This document shows, in pieces, positions 1-7,695 of a stretch of DNA of 7,695 bases. Numbering within the stretch: position 1 is the first letter of the stretch; each line of letters starts with the position of its first letter. The stretch lies in assembly GCA_943324395.2 (NCBI GenBank), contig CALPLL020000082.1:1-7695 (forward strand). Direction: 5' to 3'. Below the pieces are notes generated by a model. It was not told the origin of the DNA, did not search any database, and saw only the letters and a list, made by a program, of their open reading frames with translations. A program made the translations under genes and the position numbers. The DNA comes from Rhizobium sp. Q54 (GTDB lineage: Bacteria > Bacteroidota > Bacteroidia > Flavobacteriales > Flavobacteriaceae).

Positions 1-7
1 AAAGGTA

Positions 8-37
8 CAAAGTAATCGCAAAATAAAAGGGCAACAA
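8..37 (-). promoter_or_regulatory. Candidate Bacteroidota promoter reading off the left edge
   Basis: Read on the minus strand, a TTG (35-37) is followed after 19 nt by TTACTTTG (8-15), a 7 of 8 match to the TAnnTTTG -7 element of Bacteroidota with normal spacing. It lies just after the rlmF stop codon and points the same way, so it could start transcription of a gene beyond the window. A second partial match, TACCTTT, touches the edge at 1-7. Short AT-rich motifs occur by chance, so this is tentative. Confidence 0.3.
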
Positions 38-41
38 TAAA

Positions 42-989
42 TTAAAACTTCCAACTTTTTTGTTGTACTTCACTCAAAAACGTCCATGCTAAAAAACGGC
101 TTGTTTTTTGGCCTTGAGCCATTTCAATGGTTTTTACAGTCACAGCATTTACTTTTTGTAAGGTTTTGTAAATACTCTTTAAATTTTCTTTTTTGGATAC
201 CAATGTAGTGAACCAAAAGCAATTCATAGGAAACTTAGCGCTTTCATAAATCATTTGTGTTAAGAAACGAATTTCACCACCCTCGCACCACAATTCTGTG
301 TTTTGGCCTCCAAAGTTTAATAATGGTTGATTGGATTTCGTATTTTCTAGGTTGTTAGTTTTTCGAATATTTGCTTTAGCAGCCTCCAACGCCGAAGCAT
401 GAAATGGAGGATTGCAAATGGTAAAAGCAAATTTATCTTCGGGAGTTATTATATTCTTAAAAATAAATCGAGGTTCTGTTTGCAATTGCAAACTGATAAA
501 ATCTATTAATTTTTCATTCTGACCAATGATTTTTTTACAGTTTTGAAGTGCTTTTTCATCAATGTCGGAACCTACAAAACTCCATCCATAAGTAGTATTT
601 CCAATAATAGGATAAATGCAATTAGCACCAATCCCGATGTCAAGCCCTTGAATAGTATCACCTTTTGGAAGAATACCATTATTAGATTCTGTCAATAAAT
701 CGGCTATATAATGAATATAATCGGCTCTTCCTGGGAGTGGCGGACAAAGATAATTTTTTGGAATATCCCAATTATGGATTTCATATTCCGAAATCAACAG
801 TGCTTTATTTAATAATTTTACCGCATCAGAATTACTAAAATCGATGGTTTGTGTTTCGTATTGGTTGGTAAAAACAAAGTCGTTTAATTCAGGACAACTT
901 TGAATTAATTTTTCAAAATCATAACCAAATCTGTGCTTGTTTCTTGGATGAAGATTGACTTTCTCGGTCTTGATTTTTTGTTTTTTCAT
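42..989 (-). CDS. rlmF: 23S rRNA (adenine(1618)-N(6))-methyltransferase RlmF
   Basis: This SAM-dependent enzyme (YbiN family) methylates N6 of one adenine of 23S rRNA, A1618 in E. coli numbering, in the cytoplasm. Counting from the ATG at 989 (315 aa, normal for the family), visible blocks are the N-terminal LHPRNKH at 13-19, PLPGRADYIHY at 84-94, the SAM-binding glycine loop GLDIGIGANCIYP at 115-127, the acidic SDID at 141-144, the catalytic NPPF motif within CNPPFHAS at 192-199, the family-specific GQNTELWCEGGE at 228-239, and MAQGQKTSRFLAW at 290-302. An in-frame TTG at 998 would add three residues; ATG is preferred because it is the standard codon and gives a normal family N-terminus. It is the last gene of the run that follows the receptor, lipoprotein and thiN. 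No terminator is visible after it before the window ends. The assignment is firm; the exact methylated base is inferred from the family. Confidence 0.93.
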   Translation of the reverse strand: MKKQKIKTEKVNLHPRNKHRFGYDFEKLIQSCPELNDFVFTNQYETQTIDFSNSDAVKLLNKALLISEYEIHNWDIPKNYLCPPLPGRADYIHYIADLLTESNNGILPKGDTIQGLDIGIGANCIYPIIGNTTYGWSFVGSDIDEKALQNCKKIIGQNEKLIDFISLQLQTEPRFIFKNIITPEDKFAFTICNPPFHASALEAAKANIRKTNNLENTKSNQPLLNFGGQNTELWCEGGEIRFLTQMIYESAKFPMNCFWFTTLVSKKENLKSIYKTLQKVNAVTVKTIEMAQGQKTSRFLAWTFLSEVQQKSWKF

Positions 990-995
990 GTCGGA

Positions 996-1003
996 CAAAG
1001 GTA
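996..1003 (-). promoter_or_regulatory. Candidate -7 element for rlmF
   Basis: On the minus strand this reads TACCTTTG, an exact match to the Bacteroidota -7 consensus TAnnTTTG, ending 6 nt before the rlmF ATG at 989. A transcription start at the usual distance would fall at or next to the ATG, giving a leaderless or nearly leaderless mRNA. No TTG sits at the expected -33 distance; the nearest is 29 nt upstream, inside the last codons of thiN. It would let rlmF be expressed apart from the upstream genes. Confidence 0.35.
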
Positions 1004-1026
1004 AGGAATCTAAAGTTGTAATTGTG

Positions 1027-1689
1027 TTAGTCCAAACATTCCATAAGCAATAAATCGCCAGTTTCGTGTTCTATAACTACAATACCATCTTTGGTAACAA
1101 AATTGCTACTTCCGGTTCTGTATCCCATTGTTAAAGTATCTTCTTTTAATGGGTAATGCAAATTGGTAGAATGAATTCCTGTTACTTTTCCAACAGGAAT
1201 TAAAGAAATAGGTGTTTTTTCGGTGTACCATTTTTCAAATTTGCGAGGCAACAAAAACACTTTTGAATGATCGTCAATAATTACAATTTTAAGTTTTTCA
1301 CGGTAATTGACAATATTCGTAAGATTGGTAATGGTATGATCGGCGCGTTTTCCAGTTGCCCAAACCACATTTACGGCAGGGATATTTCTTGCGTACAAAT
1401 AATCAAATGCTTTTTCTAAATCGGTTTTATCTTGATCGGGAGTATGTATAATTTCAATAGGGTAATGACTTTCTCTATAATAATTGGCATCGAAACCTCG
1501 ATCGAAATCACCTAATAAAACATCCACTTTTATTCCCAGTTCAACTACACGTTCCATTGCCGAATCCAAAACAACCACTAATGGTGACCATTCAAGCAAT
1601 TGCCCCAATAATTCATTGCTACACGCTGCACCATTTGCAATAATTAATGCAGGTTCTTGGTCGTCGCGAACAATGTGGTGAGAAGACAT
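1027..1689 (-). CDS. thiN: Thiamine pyrophosphokinase (thiamine diphosphokinase)
   Basis: This cytoplasmic enzyme transfers pyrophosphate from ATP to thiamine, giving thiamine diphosphate (TPP) and AMP, and so lets the cell use salvaged thiamine. The 220-aa protein has the family's usual length and layout: ANG at 18-20 and LDSA at 41-44 in the N-terminal nucleotide-binding half, GDFD at 60-63 and DQDKTDLEKAF at 85-95 carrying the metal-binding aspartates, TGKRADHTITN at 112-122 (a form of the GGRxDHxxxN motif), and a C-terminal beta-rich part with SNF at 195-197 typical of the thiamine-binding domain. The ATG at 1689 starts 22 nt after the DUF4249 stop, without a Shine-Dalgarno sequence, and no terminator lies between, so co-transcription with the upstream outer-membrane genes is likely. 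No TPP-riboswitch motif is visible near it. The enzyme assignment is firm; a role in a dedicated uptake operon is inference. Confidence 0.93.
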   Translation of the reverse strand: MSSHHIVRDDQEPALIIANGAACSNELLGQLLEWSPLVVVLDSAMERVVELGIKVDVLLGDFDRGFDANYYRESHYPIEIIHTPDQDKTDLEKAFDYLYARNIPAVNVVWATGKRADHTITNLTNIVNYREKLKIVIIDDHSKVFLLPRKFEKWYTEKTPISLIPVGKVTGIHSTNLHYPLKEDTLTMGYRTGSSNFVTKDGIVVIEHETGDLLLMECLD

Positions 1690-1711
1690 TTAATTGATTG
1701 AATAATTAAAA

Positions 1712-2533
1712 TTAGTTTACAATATAATTCCTATAGTCTTGCTCTGATAGACTGAAGTAACCTAAAGGGTAATTTGCATCGTTGGTGGTATTAATAATGT
1801 TACCACGAACCGTTGCTGAAGGCGATTGGAATGGGCTTCCGCTATTACTTCCTGCAATTGAAATTAAGATTCTCATGTAATTGTAGTATTGTTTTGAAAT
1901 TCCTGATAAGGTAACTTCAAAATTTTGCCCAGGTTTTAATTTGTCACTTCTGTACAAACTAAATATTTGATTTCCCTGAAAGCTAATATCCTCCTGTGCA
2001 AAATAGATTGGAATAACGGTATAACTTGGTTTAAATTTAGTAAGATAGTAATCCTGAGTAGCACCATTATCGGTGTAATAGGTTTTTATTTCAATATCTT
2101 TTCCAGAGAATCCTGCATTGTTAATTTGCTCAATTCTATTTATTTGAGGTACGGGTTTTAAAGTTTCAGTTGCAGTGTAAGTTGCCCCGTTTGAATTGAC
2201 CGTAAGTGTGTAATTTCTGTTCAATACGGGTGAGAAATTTGAGCATACATAACTACCAGGAACACTCGATTCAACAAAATTAAATACGTTATTTGCAGCA
2301 TCTGTTATATAAATAGTTGCTCCAGAAACGGTGGGAATTTGGTTGTCATAATAAGAAGTTGTCGTTGATAATTTAATCGTCTGAACATTTCCAACAGTTC
2401 CTTTTTGCCATTTGATAGCCGCATCAATAACCAATTTTGGTTCCATGGTATTCAAATCAATATCGACTACTTTTTCGCAACTTGAAATTAGAATCAATCC
2501 AATAAATGCTACTATTATTTTTATATTTTTCAT
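1712..2533 (-). CDS. DUF4249 family outer-membrane lipoprotein
   Basis: This 273-aa protein of unknown biochemical function belongs to DUF4249, a Bacteroidota family usually encoded beside a TonB-dependent receptor. The N-terminus is a lipoprotein signal: basic MKNIK, a hydrophobic stretch, then lipobox I16-S17-S18-C19, so C19 should be lipidated. The sequence right after it (EKVVDIDLN, then EPKLVIDA) is the typical family start. The rest is rich in short beta-strand-like segments, with a carboxypeptidase-regulatory/Ig-like region around residues 50-125, and the end (YPLGYFSLSEQDYRNY) matches the usual family C-terminus, so it appears complete. Its ATG lies 4 nt after the receptor stop codon, which suggests translational coupling and a shared complex at the outer membrane. 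By analogy it may be an accessory or substrate-capturing partner, but it does not resemble SusD. The family call is good; the function is unknown. Confidence 0.88.
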   Translation of the reverse strand: MKNIKIIVAFIGLILISSCEKVVDIDLNTMEPKLVIDAAIKWQKGTVGNVQTIKLSTTTSYYDNQIPTVSGATIYITDAANNVFNFVESSVPGSYVCSNFSPVLNRNYTLTVNSNGATYTATETLKPVPQINRIEQINNAGFSGKDIEIKTYYTDNGATQDYYLTKFKPSYTVIPIYFAQEDISFQGNQIFSLYRSDKLKPGQNFEVTLSGISKQYYNYMRILISIAGSNSGSPFQSPSATVRGNIINTTNDANYPLGYFSLSEQDYRNYIVN

Positions 2534-2537
2534 TGTC

Positions 2538-4913
2538 TTAAAATTTAAAATTATAACTCACCGCTGGAACTGCTCCAAATATTGAAAATCGTACGGCTTC
2601 ATTTGCACCAGTTTCATTGTTTTGTTTGAAACTAATAGAAGCTGCATTTTGACGATTATAAACATTGTAAATACTGAAAACCCATTCTGCTTGCCAATTT
2701 TTCTTTTTCTGTGGCTTAGGGATATAAGTTGCAGAAAGATCCAAATGGTGGTAGGCAGGTAATCTGTTTTCATTTCTTAAACCAAAACTAGGGATAGTAA
2801 TTCCTTGGTATTGGTATTGTCCATTAGGGTAAGTCACTGGTTGTCCAGTTTGCAAAATGAAATTCGCACCAAACGACCATTTTTCACTCCAATTGTAATT
2901 ACCTGTAACGGCAACATTGTGCAATTTATCATAAGTTGAACTGTACCAATTTCCATTGTTTATTCCTGTTTCAAGTGCTGTTCTACCCGGAGTTTGTTGC
3001 TCAGAACGAGACAGTGTATAAGAAACCCAACCGTTTAATTTCCCGGTGTTTTTTCTAAGCAACAATTCCAAACCGTAAGACCTTAATTGACCGTTAAGGA
3101 TCACTTGTTCCAGTGCTTCATTTGCAATTAAATTAGCGCCATCAATATAATTAATTCTGTTTTTTACGGTTTTATAAAAAGTTTCAACTTCAAGAGAATA
3201 AGCATCTTCATTGAAATTTTTGAAATATCCTAAGGCTACCTGATCGGCAATCTGAGGTTTAATATAATTGTCACTTGGAGTCCAAACATCTAATGGAGTA
3301 GGCGACGATGTGTTTGAAACTAATTGTAAATACTGTGTCATTCGGTTGTAACTCGCCTTTATTGATTGGTTGTTATCAATAGAATATGAAGCTGAAAATC
3401 GTGGTTCTAAATTGTCAAAAGAAGTGATAACTTCATTATTACTATAGTTTTTTGTCCCAATTGGGATTCCTTTTTCGTAAATTTTAAGTTGATTGTTAAA
3501 AGTTACCGCTTCATTATTTTGATACAAATTTACTTTTGACGCTCCTAATCTATAAAATTGACTGTATCTTACACCGTACATTAATTCTAATTTGTCAGTA
3601 ATTTTATGTTCAGCTTCCAAATAAATGGCTGGTTCAAAAGCATATTTTTTATCCAATTGACGGTAATTAATTCCTGATTCAATAGTTGTTGGAGAAATTG
3701 ATCCAGGATTAAAATCGTAATAAATGGCATTTACACCATAATTAAGTTTGACTTTATCAGAAATATAATTCTTGAAATCGTATTTTAAATTGTAATTTTT
3801 AATTCCCGAATCGTATTTAAAGCCAACAAAATCGAGTTGTAAGCCGTAATAATAGTCACTATATATGAAAGACAAATTAGAAAATAACTTATCTGAAAAC
3901 AAATGGTTCCATCTGAAATTGGAAGTAGCATTTCCATAAATATTGGTAAAACTACCCGCTAAATTGAATACATCACGACCAAAATAACCGGAAAGATATA
4001 AACTATTGTTCTTGTTCAATTTGTAATTTAATTTGGTGTTTAGATCATAAAAATAAGCGGAGTTTTTATTGCTTGATAATTTCAGAAATAAATGTGCATA
4101 AGAACCTCGACCTGCAATAATAAAAGAACCTTTGTCTTTTACAATTGGCCCTTCAAGTAACAATCGGCTTGAAATTAAACCAATTCCACCATTGGCATGA
4201 AAGCTTTTCGAATTCCCATCTTTTTGATAAACATCTAATACAGAACTTGCTCTCCCTCCAAATCTTGAAGGAATCCCGCCTTTATATAATTTTAAATCTT
4301 TAATTGCATCAGGATTGAAAACAGAGAAAAAACCGAATACATGAGAAGAATTGAAAATTGTAGCTTCATCTAAAAGTATTAAATTTTGGTCGGCTCCACC
4401 ACCGCGAACATTGAATCCAGAAGCACCTTCGCCAGCATTAGTAACACCTGGAAGTAATAAAAGTGATTTTAATACATCGACTTCTCCCAGAACCACAGGC
4501 ATTTTTTTAATGGTTGCAATAGAAAGTTTATTGACACTCATTTCTGCTTTTTGAGTGTTGGTAGTTTTCTTTTCGGTAATTATTACTTCTTGAAGTTCTT
4601 CGCTATTTTCAGAAATGGAAACGTTTAACTTGGTGTTTTTATTTAAATCTACATTGAATTCTTTGGTTTGAAAACCAATAGAGCTTATTTCGATTTTATA
4701 ATTTCCTTTGGGAATTGTAATTGAATAGAAACCATATTCATTTGTTGTGGTGTAAGCAGGAATAGATTTAATTACAATATTTGCGCCAATAACAGTTTCA
4801 TTACTATTTGCTGCTGTAATAGTTCCGCTTAACGTGACTTTTTCTTGAGAAAAACCATTTGCTATTATTGTCAATAACAAAAAAAGAACGGCAATTATTT
4901 TATTTATTTTCAT
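2538..4913 (-). CDS. TonB-dependent outer-membrane receptor with carboxypeptidase-regulatory-like domain
   Basis: This outer-membrane barrel should take up a ligand using TonB/ExbBD energy; the substrate cannot be told from sequence. From the ATG at 4913 it is 791 aa. A signal peptide covers residues 1-22 or 23 (basic start, then a leucine/isoleucine core, ending near GFSQ). A carboxypeptidase-D-regulatory-like domain follows at about 25-100 (VTLSGTIT, GANIVIK, TNEYGFYSITIPKGNY). A TonB-box-like ELQEVIIT is at 106-113. The plug spans about 120-230, with LPGV, FNVRGGGADQN (167-177), LLDEATIFN and the SRFGGRASSVLDV end. The barrel fills the remainder and ends in phenylalanine (YNFKF), as outer-membrane proteins do. 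An in-frame ATG at 4961 would add 16 residues ahead of a complete signal peptide and is rejected, also because it overlaps the likely promoter. The gene leads a run with DUF4249 lipoprotein, thiN and rlmF. At under 800 aa and with no SusD partner it is not a SusC-type glycan importer. Confidence 0.95.
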   Translation of the reverse strand: MKINKIIAVLFLLLTIIANGFSQEKVTLSGTITAANSNETVIGANIVIKSIPAYTTTNEYGFYSITIPKGNYKIEISSIGFQTKEFNVDLNKNTKLNVSISENSEELQEVIITEKKTTNTQKAEMSVNKLSIATIKKMPVVLGEVDVLKSLLLLPGVTNAGEGASGFNVRGGGADQNLILLDEATIFNSSHVFGFFSVFNPDAIKDLKLYKGGIPSRFGGRASSVLDVYQKDGNSKSFHANGGIGLISSRLLLEGPIVKDKGSFIIAGRGSYAHLFLKLSSNKNSAYFYDLNTKLNYKLNKNNSLYLSGYFGRDVFNLAGSFTNIYGNATSNFRWNHLFSDKLFSNLSFIYSDYYYGLQLDFVGFKYDSGIKNYNLKYDFKNYISDKVKLNYGVNAIYYDFNPGSISPTTIESGINYRQLDKKYAFEPAIYLEAEHKITDKLELMYGVRYSQFYRLGASKVNLYQNNEAVTFNNQLKIYEKGIPIGTKNYSNNEVITSFDNLEPRFSASYSIDNNQSIKASYNRMTQYLQLVSNTSSPTPLDVWTPSDNYIKPQIADQVALGYFKNFNEDAYSLEVETFYKTVKNRINYIDGANLIANEALEQVILNGQLRSYGLELLLRKNTGKLNGWVSYTLSRSEQQTPGRTALETGINNGNWYSSTYDKLHNVAVTGNYNWSEKWSFGANFILQTGQPVTYPNGQYQYQGITIPSFGLRNENRLPAYHHLDLSATYIPKPQKKKNWQAEWVFSIYNVYNRQNAASISFKQNNETGANEAVRFSIFGAVPAVSYNFKF

Positions 4914-4930
4914 AGTATTAATTAAAGATG

Positions 4931-4961
4931 CAAAATTGATAAAAATAAAATTGTTACCCAA
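4931..4961 (-). promoter_or_regulatory. Candidate promoter of the receptor operon
   Basis: On the minus strand a TTG (4959-4961, within CTTTG) is followed after 20 nt by CAATTTTG (4931-4938), 7 of 8 bases of the Bacteroidota TAnnTTTG -7 element, with spacing in the normal range. Transcription would begin about 10-15 nt before the ATG at 4913. It lies between the icd terminator and the receptor gene, where a promoter is expected. Nothing resembling a TPP riboswitch, such as a CTGAGA core, is seen in 4914-5007. Confidence 0.45.
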
Positions 4962-5007
4962 AGAAATGGCTATTAATCTAAAGTTAAATTTTGATTTTGT
5001 TTAATAC

Positions 5008-5037
5008 AAAAAAAGCTGTCAAAATCTGACAGCTTTT
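5008..5037 (-). terminator. Rho-independent terminator after icd
   Basis: The sequence forms a perfect 11-bp stem (arms 5011-5021 and 5027-5037, core GCTGTCA/TGACAGC) around a 5-nt loop. On the minus strand the hairpin runs into seven T residues (5014-5008). It lies 21 nt past the icd stop codon and separates icd from the receptor operon. The plus-strand reading has only four T residues and no gene on that strand needs it. Confidence 0.9.
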
Positions 5038-5058
5038 AATTAAATATATACTAAATTA

Positions 5059-7324
<2,266 letters not shown>

Positions 7325-7374
7325 AAAAACGATTTCTAAATTGATAAGTATCTATTAAAATGATATTAGTTTTC

Positions 7375-7409
7375 AAAAAAAAACCCGAATCGATTAGAAA
7401 CGGGTCTTT
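7375..7409 (-). terminator. Rho-independent terminator after rplS
   Basis: On the minus strand AAAGACCCG (7409-7401) can pair with CGGGTTTTT (7387-7379) across a 13-nt loop, giving a 9-bp stem with one G-T wobble, followed by a T run that reaches 7375. It starts 19 nt after the rplS stop codon and should end the ribosomal-protein transcript before icd. Confidence 0.85.
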
Positions 7410-7428
7410 AATATAATAAGACAAATAA

Positions 7429-7695
7429 TTATCTTCTTTTATCTTTAATTTTTGCTTTTTTACCAGTAAGTTCTCTGAAGTAAAAAATACGAGCTCTACG
7501 AACTGAACCTTTTTTGTTAATTTCTACTTTTTGTAAAGCAGGTAAGTTAACTGGGAAAATACGTTCAACACCAACAGAACCTGACATTTTACGAATTGTA
7601 AAGGTCTCAGTATTTCCTGAACCTCTTCTTTGAATTACAACTCCCTTAAAAAACTGAGTTCTTGTTTTTTCACCCTCTTTAATTTCGTAGTAAAC
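7429..7695 (-). CDS. rplS: 50S ribosomal protein L19 (5' part outside the window)
   Basis: L19 is a structural protein of the large ribosomal subunit, located near the 30S-50S interface. The window holds the last 88 codons and the TAA stop; the family is about 115 aa long, so roughly 28 N-terminal residues lie beyond the right edge. The reading frame is open throughout and shows the family hallmarks: EGEKTRTQFFKGVVIQRRG near the start of the visible part, TFTIRKMSGSVGVERIFP in the middle, and the basic end KGSVRRARIFYFRELTGKKA followed by KIKDKRR. It is followed by a clear terminator and then icd. The truncation is only the window edge, with no sign of damage. Confidence 0.97.
   Translation of the reverse strand, partial: VYYEIKEGEKTRTQFFKGVVIQRRGSGNTETFTIRKMSGSVGVERIFPVNLPALQKVEINKKGSVRRARIFYFRELTGKKAKIKDKRR

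Noticed and set aside
1484..1681. Plus-strand open frame opposite thiN
   Set aside because: It lies wholly antisense to a well-supported enzyme gene, its low-complexity protein matches no family I recognise, and there is no promoter-like sequence for it.
1690..1711. AT-rich partial inverted repeat between the DUF4249 gene and thiN
   Set aside because: The arms are almost entirely A and T with no G+C-rich stem or following T run, so it would not make a credible terminator.
1967..2161. Plus-strand open frame opposite the DUF4249 gene
   Set aside because: Antisense shadow of a gene with clear family features; no independent support.
2558..2773. Minus-strand open frame inside the receptor gene in another frame
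   Set aside because: It overlaps the conserved barrel end in a shifted frame; the receptor frame is intact to its terminal phenylalanine, so this is not a frameshift remnant.
4351..4554. Plus-strand open frame opposite the receptor plug domain
   Set aside because: Antisense to the conserved plug motifs, with no recognisable product.
2538..4913. SusC-type glycan importer
   Set aside because: The receptor is under 800 residues and the adjacent lipoprotein belongs to DUF4249, not SusD; no carbohydrate-active enzymes are nearby.
4914..5058. TPP riboswitch before the receptor operon
   Set aside because: The interval holds the icd terminator and a simple promoter; no CTGAGA core or other recognisable THI-element segments were found by eye.

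Overview
The window looks like a stretch of a Flavobacterium-type chromosome (phylum Bacteroidota). The DNA is AT-rich, the genes lack clear Shine-Dalgarno sequences, upstream regions carry TAnnTTTG-like -7 elements, and the gene content fits: a TonB-dependent receptor with a carboxypeptidase-regulatory-like N-terminal domain, a DUF4249 lipoprotein, and a monomeric NADP-dependent isocitrate dehydrogenase. All six genes lie on the minus strand, so transcription runs from high to low coordinates.

In order of transcription: the 3' part of rplS (ribosomal protein L19) enters from the right edge and ends in a strong intrinsic terminator (about 7375-7409). Next, icd (monomeric isocitrate dehydrogenase) has its own -7 element and its own terminator, an 11-bp perfect stem at 5008-5037. 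Then comes a compact four-gene run: TonB-dependent receptor, DUF4249 lipoprotein (4-nt gap), thiamine pyrophosphokinase (22-nt gap) and RlmF 23S rRNA adenine-N6 methyltransferase (28 nt or more). No terminator is visible between these four genes, so they could be one transcript. An exact -7 match just before rlmF suggests it may also be transcribed separately. A further promoter-like sequence at the left edge may serve a gene outside the window.

Functionally, rplS, icd and rlmF are housekeeping genes (translation, TCA cycle/NADPH supply, rRNA modification), and thiN makes the cofactor thiamine diphosphate. The receptor and lipoprotein form an outer-membrane pair of unknown substrate. Their position before thiN raises the possibility of thiamine-related uptake, but no TPP-riboswitch motif was seen upstream, so this stays a guess.

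I found no CRISPR array, tRNA, insertion sequence, phage gene or defence-like module, and nothing that amounts to a new biological system. The points worth checking are the receptor/DUF4249/thiN linkage, two start-codon choices, a possibly leaderless rlmF transcript and a small palindrome over the icd promoter. The longest stretches without a gene (about 145 and 150 bases) are covered by the terminator and promoter entries.
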